64,000 nucleotides of DNA from NCBI GenBank assembly GCA_002839825.1, contig PGYU01000013.1, positions 1-64,000 on the forward strand, read 5' to 3'. This document shows, piece by piece, positions 29,951 to 40,254 of the stretch (position 1 is the first letter of the stretch; the number at the start of each line of letters is the position of its first letter). The translations under genes were made by a program, and so were the position numbers. The notes under the pieces were generated by a model. The model was given only the letters and a program-made list of their open reading frames with translations. It was not told where the DNA came from and did no database searches. This DNA comes from Ignavibacteriae bacterium HGW-Ignavibacteriae-1. GTDB taxonomy: Bacteria; Bacteroidota; Ignavibacteria; Kapaibacteriales; UBA2268.

Positions 29951-31989
29951 CAAAACTCCTGTTGTATTATTACGAAATAGCAATCGGGTTCTTCCCAAGG
30001 TTTTTTAGGGTCTATTCTATTCCGACAGCCCGGTTCTGCTTTTCCGGCGATAATCACCGAATAACTTTTACCCAATGTAAAAAGCACGTCGCTAAGGCGA
30101 TTGACATAGTTGTCGCTTTTTTCATCATAAAAGAAGAAAGTTACTTTCTGCTCTCGGATTTCAGTCGTATATGAAGAAAAAGTAAATTGTTCGACACTTT
30201 CCGAATAAGATTCGTCCGATTCCAATTTTTTGATAAATGTAATGGGAATATCATCTGTTGCATTTACAAAACGATACCTGAAAATAGAATTATCACTTAT
30301 ACCAAGTGGTTGGAATTTATTTGCAAAGATTTTGATATCATTGCTGTTACCTGAAGCTACAAACATAATTCTTTCATTTTCGGTTGATTCGATTTGGTGA
30401 GAGACACCGTTTACTCTGACTTCTATTGCGCCTTTGTCCACCACGGTGGCGATGGAATTTGAAGCGGATACTCGTGCGTCAACGACTAAATTTTGGATTG
30501 ATTTTGAGGATATTATATCAATATTTACAAAATCTGCATCACGAACAGCATTGACAACTTGCACAAATAAGCCTTCTTCGAGAAACGATACTGTTGTGTT
30601 GACAACATCATCTTCTACAACTGAAATCTTAGTTTTGCCGTCAGTATCTTCAGAAAGTATAAGCAAATAACTGCTACCGGCTTTGAATTCGCCTTTTGCT
30701 GAATAGAGCAATTTTGCAGGTTGCGAAGCCGTGAAAATACTCAGCGGAGCGACGCCTTCATAAAGTGCTAAAGACGATGATAATTCACCTTGAGAAATTT
30801 CAGATGCAAGTATTGTCCCCGACGAGTAACCATTTGGGAATAAAGCAGCATTTGGCTCGGCTCTTGCTCCAAGAGATACAGTTATTGCTTCGTAATTTTT
30901 GGAAGCGTGAAGAACTCTGACGATTGCCTTTCCGGTTACATCCTCTTGCAAACTGACGGGTTCGACCAAAAGCATTTCACCTGCAATTGTATTGCCTGAA
31001 TCGAGTATCACAAGTGAATAATTTTGCAAAACTTCTATTGATGATTTAAGATGGATTGTCTCATTACCGCCAACTGTCGCAGAAATGGAATCCCTGAAAA
31101 CTGTGTTGCAAACGCTAATCTGATTGTAATCGGTGATTTGGTCGGGTAGAACAGATGATGCAATTGAATTCCCGTTGAAGTTGATGTCAATTTCGTTTGA
31201 CGAAAGATTGATAATTCGGATATTTGCATTTCTATCCTCAACAACTCTTGGCGATGTAAGAGCCGCGCCGCTCATCTCATCTTCATCCAAAAGTTTCAAA
31301 GTCGGGTTGCCTTCACCGTCCTCTGTCACAATGAGTACGTATTGTTTGCGTGCTTCTAAATTTACTTCAAAGGTTTTGATGATTGATTCAATTCCACTTT
31401 TATTTCTAATTAAGGAAATTCCCATTGTCTCAGCAATCAAATTCAAGGGACTTACAGATGAATTCATGTAATTCACATTGCTGAACATGATTTCGCCGTT
31501 AGGGCAACCGCTCCTAACAGCAAATGATGAATTTGTATCGGGGAATAGATTTATGATTTTGAGCAAACTTTCGTAGTTGTTGTCGGGCAAAGCTGTCGTA
31601 GTTCTCAAGAATAGTAAAGTGTCCACGCTGCATCCGGGATTTGCCAAACATTCACGGCTTGGTACTGCAAAGTACGTATAGCGAGTGTTGCGCAAGAACT
31701 TTTGCAACATATCTAACTCATACTCTTTGTTGCTCCCCGAATAAACATTGAAAAAAGCCGAGTCAGCCGGAGGTTGAACAGAACTTGAGCTCGTGCCCCA
31801 CGGAGTTACATCCGTTTTGGTGATTCCGGACATATCCAAGGTTCTGGGGCTTTTGTCCTTGCTGAGATTAATAAAACGAACTCTGACGCTTTCGGCTTTC
31901 TCCGGAGGATTGACCAAAGCCGGGTTCTCTTCGATACAGGCGCTAAGAATTAACGCTAGAACAATTAGTAGTATGATTCTTTTTAACAT
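29950..31989 (-). CDS. Secreted lipoprotein with DUF4397-like repeats
   Basis: Lipobox LILSACIEE; repeated VRFINLS/IRIINLS/VRVLHAS/VQVVNAV modules. Confidence 0.65.
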   Translation of the reverse strand: MLKRIILLIVLALILSACIEENPALVNPPEKAESVRVRFINLSKDKSPRTLDMSGITKTDVTPWGTSSSSVQPPADSAFFNVYSGSNKEYELDMLQKFLRNTRYTYFAVPSRECLANPGCSVDTLLFLRTTTALPDNNYESLLKIINLFPDTNSSFAVRSGCPNGEIMFSNVNYMNSSVSPLNLIAETMGISLIRNKSGIESIIKTFEVNLEARKQYVLIVTEDGEGNPTLKLLDEDEMSGAALTSPRVVEDRNANIRIINLSSNEIDINFNGNSIASSVLPDQITDYNQISVCNTVFRDSISATVGGNETIHLKSSIEVLQNYSLVILDSGNTIAGEMLLVEPVSLQEDVTGKAIVRVLHASKNYEAITVSLGARAEPNAALFPNGYSSGTILASEISQGELSSSLALYEGVAPLSIFTASQPAKLLYSAKGEFKAGSSYLLILSEDTDGKTKISVVEDDVVNTTVSFLEEGLFVQVVNAVRDADFVNIDIISSKSIQNLVVDARVSASNSIATVVDKGAIEVRVNGVSHQIESTENERIMFVASGNSNDIKIFANKFQPLGISDNSIFRYRFVNATDDIPITFIKKLESDESYSESVEQFTFSSYTTEIREQKVTFFFYDEKSDNYVNRLSDVLFTLGKSYSVIIAGKAEPGCRNRIDPKKPWEEPDCYFVIIQQEF

Positions 31990-32177
31990 AGATAAAAGTC
32001 GTTTTTGTACAAAGATTATTTATAACAGACAAACAAGTTGCAATAAAGTTACAATTTACGAAAAAATTTAATTTGCTGTTAATATTAAGACGATTAAAAT
32101 TTATTTTTTTCGTTTAGTGATAAATTATTATCTTAGTATATATTTTTGGCACAATTTTTTCTGGATATATAGATTCG

Positions 32178-32735
32178 ATGATTTTAATAGATAATATATT
32201 AGTTGACGAGCGGATTGGGACGAGTGATTTCGAGTGCGATTTGACGAAATGCAAAGGTGCTTGTTGTACCTTTCCGGGCGAATACGGCGCCCCCGTTCTC
32301 GATGACGAGATACCCAAAATCATGGAAGCCATGCCTCATGCTCTCGAGCATCTATCCCAAAAATCTATCAAAGTTATCGAAGAACAAGGCTTTGTTTCCG
32401 GAATTCCGGGCAACATGACCACAGTTTGTATTGAAAAAAAGGATTGTGTGTTTGTCTTTTATGAGGGCGATATTGCATTGTGTGCCCTCGAAAAGGCTTA
32501 CTTAGAAGGCAAAACCGACTTCAAAAAGCCGGTATCATGCCACCTGTTTCCTATCAGAGTCGGTGATTACGGGGGGAAATCGCTATATTATGAGAAAATC
32601 TCAGAATGCGATCCGGCAATTACCAACGGAAGGAGAACGGGAAAAAAAATATACACTTCTGTCAAAGAAGCTATCATCAGAGAGCTCGGCGAGAGTTGGT
32701 ATAATAATTATCTTAATGTAATTAACGGTAAATAA
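32178..32735 (+). CDS. DUF3109-family Cys-rich protein
   Basis: FECDLTKCKGACCTFPGEYGAPVLDDE... SCHLFPIRV...CDPA conserved cysteines. Confidence 0.85.
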   Translation: MILIDNILVDERIGTSDFECDLTKCKGACCTFPGEYGAPVLDDEIPKIMEAMPHALEHLSQKSIKVIEEQGFVSGIPGNMTTVCIEKKDCVFVFYEGDIALCALEKAYLEGKTDFKKPVSCHLFPIRVGDYGGKSLYYEKISECDPAITNGRRTGKKIYTSVKEAIIRELGESWYNNYLNVINGK

Positions 32736-32743
32736 AGAGGAAT

Positions 32744-34483
32744 ATGAATATAACACTTGACCTTCGGACGTCTTTATCGCAAAGACTTACACCTCAGCAA
32801 ATTCAATATCTGAAATTGCTCCAGTTGCCGCTGGTGCAATTTGAGCAATATATAACCGAAGAACTCGAACAAAATCCGATGTTGGAAGACCCCAACAGTG
32901 CTATAGATGATGTCTTTTCCGACGACGAAGATGATTTTATTCCGAGTTTGCCCACGGCTCAAGACGCACAGTCCACTGTTTCAGAGCCTGATGTAGTTGA
33001 TGACCATTCTGAAACTGTATATACAGAGTCTCCTACTGAAGATTTTATCGTAAGCGAAGATGAAAAAGACCCATTCGAGATTTATGATATGGTCTGGCAA
33101 GATGATGTTGGTAACGAATCCCATTCGTCGGACAATTTCGATGATGACGAACGTACGCCATTTCAAATAAAAGATAATGTCACTTTTGAAGAGGATTTGA
33201 TAAGTCAACTGAATTTACTCGAATTGACAGAAGAAGAGTTGATGATTGGCGAAAGAATTATTGGCGATTTGGATAGCGATGGATATTTCAGACGCGAACT
33301 TCAAGATGTGATTGATGAATTGAATTCCGAAATTGCCCGAATTAATACATTGGCTCAAGGCAAGCATTATATCGAAATGCACCAGCAAAATGGGCAATCG
33401 CATTCAAATCCTGCAAAATATTACGAACTGACTTCCGAAAGCCGCCGTTTGCTCGAATCAGCTTTGCATCTGACTAATAACGAAGGTCAACCGACAAGTA
33501 TTCAAAATCATCAAAAAGCTGATGAATTAAAATTTTTCAAAAATATTGACATTGAAACAGGCGAAAGAGTGCTTTCGATTATTCAAGGACTTGAACCTCC
33601 GGGCGTAGCATCGCGAAATATACAAGAATGTCTGATTGCCCAAACTAAACATAAGGAAGCCGCTCCCGATAGAGATTTAGCGCTGGATGTATTGTCAAAA
33701 TGCTACGAACCCTTCATACGCAAGCATTACAAGCAAATCATCAAGGATTTGAATATTTCGGAAGATGAACTTCGGAATGCAATTGAATTTATCAAAAGAT
33801 TGAACCCGAAGCCCGGCGGCGGAGACAATCAACCCGAGATGAATTCTGTGATTCCCGATTTTATGATTAACCGCGATGAGGAATCGGACGAATTGATGAT
33901 TGGGCTGAACGACAGTCGCATCCCGCAAATCAAGCTCAATAACTTATATGATAAGCTTAAGAAAACTGCGAAACTTAAAAAATTCAACAAAGACACAAAA
34001 AAGTGGCTCAAAGATAAGCACGAAGATGCGAAATTCTTGATGCAGGCAATTGTACAGCGTAAAAATACTATGCTGAAGGTGATGACTGCCATTGCCCATA
34101 AACAGAAAGCTTTCTTTTACGAAGGTTCATCGGCGATGAAACCGCTCCGGTATAAAGACGTTGCCGAAGAATCGGGAATGGATATTTCAACTGTGTGCCG
34201 TATCGTCAATGGCAAATACGTTCAGACCGAATATGGAACCTACGAGCTAAAGCATTTTTTCAGCGAGGCATTGCCCACTGAAGACGGCGAAGATGTTTCA
34301 AACAAAGTCATCAAAGATGAATTGAAAGATATTATTGAAGCGGAAAACAAGAGCAAACCGTACAGCGACGAAGAATTGAGCAAATTGCTCGGTGATAGAG
34401 GCTATCAAGTTGCTCGACGTACAGTCGCAAAATATCGCGAGCAAATGCGAATTCCGGTGGCTCGATTACGCGTTGAGATTTGA
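32744..34483 (+). CDS. rpoN: RNA polymerase sigma-54 factor
   Basis: RLTPQQIQYLKLLQLPLVQFEQYITEELEQNPML; LEPPGVASRNIQECL; RpoN box ARRTVAKYREQMRIP. Confidence 0.95.
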   Translation: MNITLDLRTSLSQRLTPQQIQYLKLLQLPLVQFEQYITEELEQNPMLEDPNSAIDDVFSDDEDDFIPSLPTAQDAQSTVSEPDVVDDHSETVYTESPTEDFIVSEDEKDPFEIYDMVWQDDVGNESHSSDNFDDDERTPFQIKDNVTFEEDLISQLNLLELTEEELMIGERIIGDLDSDGYFRRELQDVIDELNSEIARINTLAQGKHYIEMHQQNGQSHSNPAKYYELTSESRRLLESALHLTNNEGQPTSIQNHQKADELKFFKNIDIETGERVLSIIQGLEPPGVASRNIQECLIAQTKHKEAAPDRDLALDVLSKCYEPFIRKHYKQIIKDLNISEDELRNAIEFIKRLNPKPGGGDNQPEMNSVIPDFMINRDEESDELMIGLNDSRIPQIKLNNLYDKLKKTAKLKKFNKDTKKWLKDKHEDAKFLMQAIVQRKNTMLKVMTAIAHKQKAFFYEGSSAMKPLRYKDVAEESGMDISTVCRIVNGKYVQTEYGTYELKHFFSEALPTEDGEDVSNKVIKDELKDIIEAENKSKPYSDEELSKLLGDRGYQVARRTVAKYREQMRIPVARLRVEI

Positions 34484-34957
34484 TTTTAATGCGTTTAGTG
34501 ATTTTTTCATATTGCCGATAAATATCAACCACGCGATTACTATCGTTGCCGTCGTGGCGTAAAAACCTGCATCGAAAGGTAATTTCGCCATTTTCATTTC
34601 GAATAGATAGGCTCTGACGGCAGTGAACAAAAGCAACAGAATGGCTGCTATCAAAGATGACTTGAATAATGAAGGCACAGACAGAATTGCGATATACCTG
34701 ATTGCCGATTTGCCCAAAATTAGCAAATATGACTTGAGAATGAAATAACTTGCAATCGGTATCAGCACCAAAAGCGCCAATGATACCAAATATATGATTG
34801 ATGGCAGTTTGGGACTGATATCAGCCAATCCGCCGGAAATCATAAATGCAAGAAAAAATGCTATCAATATCAAAATTGCAAAATATTTGCTATCGCAACT
34901 GATCTTTGTTTCGTCATTTAAGAGGTATGTTAATGTTTTCTTTGTATTTAGATACAT
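34466..34957 (-). CDS. Multi-pass membrane protein, unknown function
   Basis: Four or so hydrophobic segments; 18-nt convergent overlap with rpoN. Confidence 0.6.
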   Translation of the reverse strand: MYLNTKKTLTYLLNDETKISCDSKYFAILILIAFFLAFMISGGLADISPKLPSIIYLVSLALLVLIPIASYFILKSYLLILGKSAIRYIAILSVPSLFKSSLIAAILLLLFTAVRAYLFEMKMAKLPFDAGFYATTATIVIAWLIFIGNMKKSLNALKSNLNA

Positions 34958-35060
34958 TTTTTTTGTTCAATATAATTAGAAATAATTTTTTTTTGTTAAT
35001 TTACTTTTTTAAAATAACAAAAACGAAAATATAAATTACAAACAAAATTAGGATTACGTG

Positions 35061-35432
35061 ATGTCAGACCAAATAAAAATTCATAACCACCAAACTTACT
35101 CTATAATTGAGTTGAACGGAAGATTTTTACCGGGTGGCGACCCTGATGTATCGGACTTGATTAGAGACCATATCCGCGAACAAGCCGATTTGGGTGTCAA
35201 AGGTATTGTGCTTGATTTGCGCAATGTTGACTTCTTCGCATCTAATGCAATTGGTGCTTTGATGTCGGGTTACAATCTACTCATGGATAAGGGTGCAAAG
35301 TTGATTCTCTGGAGACCAAAATCATATCTTAGAGATAGCTTGAGACTTGTAAGAGTGGACAAGCTATTGTCAATAGTTGACGATATAGATGAAGCAATGG
35401 ACATGATGGGATTACCTCCTGTAAATGAGTAA
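35061..35432 (+). CDS. STAS-domain anti-sigma-factor antagonist-like protein
   Basis: GIVLDLRNVDFFASNAIGALMSGYNLLMDKGAKLILWRP. Confidence 0.85.
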   Translation: MSDQIKIHNHQTYSIIELNGRFLPGGDPDVSDLIRDHIREQADLGVKGIVLDLRNVDFFASNAIGALMSGYNLLMDKGAKLILWRPKSYLRDSLRLVRVDKLLSIVDDIDEAMDMMGLPPVNE

Positions 35433-35510
35433 TCGCTGAGCTAATTTTCCTAATACCGCAAAATTGCCATTTGACCGGCATTTGTGGTTAATTGTAATGA
35501 TATATATAAC

Positions 35511-35539
35511 AGTCCGTTTTTATACGGACTTATTTTTTT
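35511..35539 (+). terminator. Rho-independent terminator
   Basis: AGTCCGTTTTTATACGGACTTATTTTTTT. Confidence 0.8.
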
Positions 35540-35575
35540 AGAAAATTACTTGATTTTCAAACTAAATGAGATTGT

Positions 35576-35628
35576 CGTTAAGATTAAAACCTGATGATTT
35601 AACGTCTTTTATATAGATATGGTATCTA
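35576..35628. promoter_or_regulatory. Possible operator region upstream of permease
   Basis: Inverted repeats CGTTAA-N17-TTAACG (35576-35604) and TAGATAtggTATCTA (35614-35628). Confidence 0.3.
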
Positions 35629-35689
35629 CCTCATTTGCTTCAAAGGTAAAAAGTAAATGACGCCAAAAATGAAAATAGGAAATTGAAAA

Positions 35690-36952
35690 ATGTTGATGGG
35701 GATTATAGATGCAGTAGTTTTCATGTTTGTCGAAATGGCACCCTACATAGTGCTGGGGCTGATATTCGTGGGGCTGTTGAATCTGTTCATAAATAAAGAC
35801 CTTATCGCTCGCCAGATAGGGGAAAAAAGTTTTATGTCGAATCTGAAAGCTGCACTAATCGGAATCCCTTTGCCGCTCTGTTCCTGCGGCGTTATTCCGG
35901 GAGCGGTTTATATGTCCAAAAGCGGAGCTTCGAAAGGAGCGACAATTTCATTTTTGATTTCGACACCACAAACAGGCGTGGATAGTATAATAGCTACTTA
36001 CGGCATGATGGGACCTGTTTTTGCGATTTTCCGTCCATTAGCGGCTCTAATTATGGGTATTTTGGGGGGTACATTCATCAATACAATTGATAAAGATGAG
36101 CCCGAAAAGAAAAAATTCATCAATCTTGCTCAATTTCAACCTGCTACCAAGCCGGATTTAAGAACAAGAATCAATAGTACAGCCAAATATGCGTTTGTAG
36201 AATTTTTAGATGATATTTCAGCACAATTTGTTTTGGGTGTTATCATTGCAGGGCTGATTGCCTTTTTCATTCCTGATGATTTCTTTGCTGATTCGGCAAT
36301 TAATTCGGGAATTCTCGGCATGTTGATTATGATTGCAATCGGAATCCCGATGTATATTTGTGCTACGGCATCAATTCCTATTGCTTTGAGCTTGATGATG
36401 AAAGGTTTTTCTCCGGGCGTAGCATTTGTGTTTCTGGCAGCAGGACCCGCAACAAATGTAGCAAGTTTTGCCATTATATCGAAAACTCTTGGCAAGAAAA
36501 TTGCATTTTATTACGTCGGGACAATTGCTGTTCTCGCTATAGTAATGGGATATTTGCTCGAATGGATTTTTTCTGTCATTGGTACGTCTTCAATATTACA
36601 TGTTCACGAGCATGACCATGGAACATTTCTTATTCCACATAATTTTGCAATTATTATCAGTATAATTTTTGCTGTCATGCTTGGGTTCAGTTTTTATAGA
36701 AAGTATTTTGCAAAATTTTTTAGGAAAAGTGAGGGTAATATAATGGAATCAGGTACAGCACAAAGCGTAGTAGAAATTGAAGGAATGACTTGCAATCATT
36801 GTGTGGCAAATGTCAAAAGGGCTATAGAAAAAGTGCCGGGCGTACAATCTGTAGATGTCAGATTGGACGAGAATAAGGCATACATTCAAGGTGATTTTGA
36901 TATGAACAAAGTAAAAGCAGCAGTAGATGAAATCGGCTATAAAATTGTCTGA
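35690..36952 (+). CDS. SO_0444-like Cu/Zn efflux permease fused to C-terminal HMA domain
   Basis: PLPLCSCGVIPGAVYMSKSGASKGATISFLISTPQTGVDS permease motif; His-rich HVHEHDHG loop; C-terminal EGMTCNHCVANVKRAIEKVPGV HMA motif. Confidence 0.88.
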   Translation: MLMGIIDAVVFMFVEMAPYIVLGLIFVGLLNLFINKDLIARQIGEKSFMSNLKAALIGIPLPLCSCGVIPGAVYMSKSGASKGATISFLISTPQTGVDSIIATYGMMGPVFAIFRPLAALIMGILGGTFINTIDKDEPEKKKFINLAQFQPATKPDLRTRINSTAKYAFVEFLDDISAQFVLGVIIAGLIAFFIPDDFFADSAINSGILGMLIMIAIGIPMYICATASIPIALSLMMKGFSPGVAFVFLAAGPATNVASFAIISKTLGKKIAFYYVGTIAVLAIVMGYLLEWIFSVIGTSSILHVHEHDHGTFLIPHNFAIIISIIFAVMLGFSFYRKYFAKFFRKSEGNIMESGTAQSVVEIEGMTCNHCVANVKRAIEKVPGVQSVDVRLDENKAYIQGDFDMNKVKAAVDEIGYKIV

Positions 36953-36998
36953 TGTATCACCGAAAATTGAAAATATGCTATATTTGCATTTTTAAATA

Positions 36999-37496
36999 AT
37001 GATTGATATGAACAAAACAGCAATTTACCCGGGTACATTCGACCCAATTACTAACGGGCACGTAGATGTTATCGAACGAGCGTGTGAGATGTTTGACCAT
37101 GTGCATGTTGTGATAGCAGTGAATTCTAAGAAACAGACGCTCTTTTCTGAAGAGGAAAGATTAGTCATGATTAGAGAATCGCTCAAACATTTGGAAAATG
37201 TCTCCGTGATTGCACATCACCAACTTACTGTGGATATTGCTCGCGACACAGGAGCAGTTGCAATCGTTCGCGGCATTAGAGCCGTTTCGGATTTTGAATA
37301 TGAATTCCAAATTGCTCTCATGAATCGCAAACTTGAGCCAAACATTTATACTGTTTTCCTGACACCTCATGAAAAATATACTTATCTGAATTCGAGCATT
37401 GTTCGGGAAATGGCAAGTTATGGCAAATTTGCTGAAGATTTTGTTCCGCCAATTGTAGTAGAAGCTTTGAAAAAGAAATTTGAATCAAAATCTTAA
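36999..37496 (+). CDS. coaD: Pantetheine-phosphate adenylyltransferase (start may be 37008)
   Basis: AIYPGTFDPITNGHVDVIERA; VRGIRAVSDFEYEFQIALMNRKL; YTYLNSSIVRE. Confidence 0.97.
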   Translation: MIDMNKTAIYPGTFDPITNGHVDVIERACEMFDHVHVVIAVNSKKQTLFSEEERLVMIRESLKHLENVSVIAHHQLTVDIARDTGAVAIVRGIRAVSDFEYEFQIALMNRKLEPNIYTVFLTPHEKYTYLNSSIVREMASYGKFAEDFVPPIVVEALKKKFESKS

Positions 37497-37514
37497 AATA
37501 TACGGAGAAAATGA

Positions 37515-37763
37515 ATGAAATTAACTGTTGATATTAGTCTTTATCCACTTAGCGAAGATTTTATTCCTTTTATTAAGGAATTCATAATTCGGCTCAAATC
37601 ATACGAAAATCTGACGATTGCTACGAACAAGCTCAGTACTCAAGTTTCTGGCGAGTTTGACGAAGTAATGAAAATTATCAGCACCGAAATGAAAGCAACT
37701 TTGGAAGAGCAGCGTTCAGTGCTTGTGATGAAATTCTTGTTGGGCGATAAATTGAATGACTGA
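37515..37763 (+). CDS. YkoF/MTH1187-like thiamine-binding family protein
   Basis: 82 aa; MKLTVDISLYPLSEDFIPFIKEFI...LSTQVSGEFDEVM. Confidence 0.7.
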   Translation: MKLTVDISLYPLSEDFIPFIKEFIIRLKSYENLTIATNKLSTQVSGEFDEVMKIISTEMKATLEEQRSVLVMKFLLGDKLND

Positions 37764-37817
37764 TTTTAGGCATATAACTGCCTATGTAATTAAAAAAAAT
37801 GATGAACAAAGAACAAA

Positions 37818-38885
37818 TTGACCGATAAAGATAAAATATTGAATAATGATGACCAACGCGAGTTATCCGAAAGAGAAAGGCAAATCCTGCACAAAATAGT
37901 GCATTTGTACATTTTGAAGGCTTCGCCTGTGGGTTCGCGTTTCCTATCCAAATATATCGAGAATGATATGAAATTATCGCCTGCAACAATGCGAAACGTG
38001 ATGTCCGACCTCGAAGAATTGGAATATATCAGCCATCCTCACACCTCTGCGGGTAGAATTCCGACCGATAAGGGTTATAGATTTTATGTCAATTCGCTCC
38101 AAAGCTTTGAAAAGCTAAATAGTGCCGAACTTTCAGCCGTTAAGAAAACTTTATCACAAGGTGATTCGGATAATTTGCTCAAAAATGCCTCAAAAATACT
38201 TGGACTACTTTCCAAATATCTGGGCATCGTCAAATTTCCGCACCTACGCGATTTGATTATCCAAAAAATTGAGCTTATTCAACTAAGTTCGACCAGATTA
38301 CTTGTGGTGCTTGCATTGGAATCGAAACAAATCCGAACTGTGACGCTCGAAGCCGATTGCGAGATTGATTCGGCTGATTTGGATTCGCTTTCAATTTATA
38401 TCAACGAGCGACTTACTGCAAAACCTTTGAAGTTCATTCGCGATAATTTCGCCGATATTATTAGGGATTCCGACATGGGGAACACGCCTTTAGTTAGGCT
38501 ATTCACCGAATCTATTGATAGAATTTTTGCCTCATATCAATCAAGCGAACGGGTGCATATTGCCGGAACACCGAATTTGCTTGATTATCCCGAATTTGAA
38601 ACTCCCGAAAGATTCAAAGGCGTAATTGAATTAATCGAAGACGAAGATGTAATCGTCCATTTGCTCGATAATATTGAAAATAAAGATGGCGTAATTATCA
38701 GCATTGGCGCCGAGCACGAAAATCTTATAATGTCGGATTACAGCCTTATCAAATCTACTTACAAAATGGGTTCTGCAACCGGAACGATTGGATTAATCGG
38801 TCCGAAACGCATGAATTACGGCAAAATGATTACAATCGTCAAATATATTTCCGATTATCTATCCAAGCATAACGACTACAATTAG
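37818..38885 (+). CDS. hrcA: Heat-inducible transcription repressor HrcA (TTG start)
   Basis: LSERERQILHKIVHLYILKASPVGSRFLSKYI; LSPATMRNVMSDLEELEYISHPHTSAGRIPTDKGYRFYV. Confidence 0.95.
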   Translation: MTDKDKILNNDDQRELSERERQILHKIVHLYILKASPVGSRFLSKYIENDMKLSPATMRNVMSDLEELEYISHPHTSAGRIPTDKGYRFYVNSLQSFEKLNSAELSAVKKTLSQGDSDNLLKNASKILGLLSKYLGIVKFPHLRDLIIQKIELIQLSSTRLLVVLALESKQIRTVTLEADCEIDSADLDSLSIYINERLTAKPLKFIRDNFADIIRDSDMGNTPLVRLFTESIDRIFASYQSSERVHIAGTPNLLDYPEFETPERFKGVIELIEDEDVIVHLLDNIENKDGVIISIGAEHENLIMSDYSLIKSTYKMGSATGTIGLIGPKRMNYGKMITIVKYISDYLSKHNDYN

Positions 38886-38887
38886 GC

Positions 38888-39979
38888 TTACAACAGGTGA
38901 TTCATGTGCTTGCGACGCAGAAAATCAACTAATTCCTGAACGTCTTCGGTTTCGCCTTTTTTGCAAATCAAAATAGCATCATCGCTATCAACTACTACTA
39001 AATCATCGCATCCGACTATACCAATCATTTTTCCTTGCGACATTACAAAACAATTCTTATTATTTAGCGAAATGACATCGCCTTTGATAACGTTGTTGCT
39101 CGCATCTTTCATCGAAATTCTGTAGAGTTCGTCCCAATTGCCCAAATCGCTCCAATTAAAGGATGCTTTGACACAACGGACGTTTTCGGCTTTTTCGAGA
39201 ATACCATAGTCAATCGAAATCGAAGGTATTTGACCATATATGTTTTGCAAGAATTCTACATAGTTATCCCGACCAAACAAAGGCACTAAATCTATAAATC
39301 TCTCGTTTATTTCGGTCAAATATTTCCTGAATGCCGCCATCACAGTGCTTATTTTCCAAACGAAAATACCGCTATTCCACAAAAAATCTCCCGATTCGAT
39401 AAATCTGCGAGCGGTGCCGATATCCGGTTTTTCGGCAAAAGTCAAACATTGCTTAAGCCCTGATTCGTAGTATGGGTTGATTCCCGGATTGCCATTTTTG
39501 AATTGAATATATCCGAATTTGGTTTCCGGTCTCATTGGGTGAATGCCGATTGTGATGATATCATCCGCAAAATCGGCACAGTCGCCGGCGATATCCAAGC
39601 TATGGTAAAATTCGCCGAGATTAGAGATATTATGGTCAGAAGGAAACACAAACATTATCGTATCATCATCGTAATTTTTTTGCCTTATATAATGCGAAGA
39701 CAAAGCAATCGCCGGTGCAGTATTTTTGCCGAAAGGTTCATAAATTATATTTTCTTCGGGTAAATTCGGGAGTTGTTCATGAGTTATAATTCTATGTTCG
39801 TAGCCGGTTACGACAAAAATATCATCTTTTCCGAAATAGTTCTCAAGTCGCTCGTAAGTATTCTGTAGTAAGGTTCCTTCGCCAATCATATGAGTGTATT
39901 GTTTGGGATTTTTTTCTGTGCTTCGGGGCCAAAATTTAGCTCCCAATCCACCTGCTAATATCAATGCAACTTTTTTCAT
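38888..39979 (-). CDS. Mannose-1-phosphate guanylyltransferase
   Basis: LAGGLGAKFWPRSTEKNPKQY; VFPSDHNI; FAEKPDIGTA; FLWNSGIFVWK. Confidence 0.92.
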   Translation of the reverse strand: MKKVALILAGGLGAKFWPRSTEKNPKQYTHMIGEGTLLQNTYERLENYFGKDDIFVVTGYEHRIITHEQLPNLPEENIIYEPFGKNTAPAIALSSHYIRQKNYDDDTIMFVFPSDHNISNLGEFYHSLDIAGDCADFADDIITIGIHPMRPETKFGYIQFKNGNPGINPYYESGLKQCLTFAEKPDIGTARRFIESGDFLWNSGIFVWKISTVMAAFRKYLTEINERFIDLVPLFGRDNYVEFLQNIYGQIPSISIDYGILEKAENVRCVKASFNWSDLGNWDELYRISMKDASNNVIKGDVISLNNKNCFVMSQGKMIGIVGCDDLVVVDSDDAILICKKGETEDVQELVDFLRRKHMNHLL

Positions 39980-40254
39980 GCCGTTATTCTCATTCTTATC
40001 TTCAATACTATATGTAAAATTATGAAATAAACTTGCAATAATAAAATCAATTTTTGAAATTTTATCAAAATTTTCATTTCAAAAAAGTTTTTGTAGGCTC
40101 AACATTAGTCCATTCCTGACAAAAAGCATAATATACCTTAACAAATATAATGAAAATAAAATAATTTGTTGTGATGTTAATATTTCTTAAATTGGTATAA
40201 GCAAATTCTGCAAAAAGTTTTTACTTGAAGATTTATTAAATTATACTATCAATT

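Noticed and set aside
39980-40254. Possible riboswitch in the long intergenic region before the three-gene unit
   Set aside because: AT-rich sequence with no recognisable riboswitch core or clear stem-loop/terminator.
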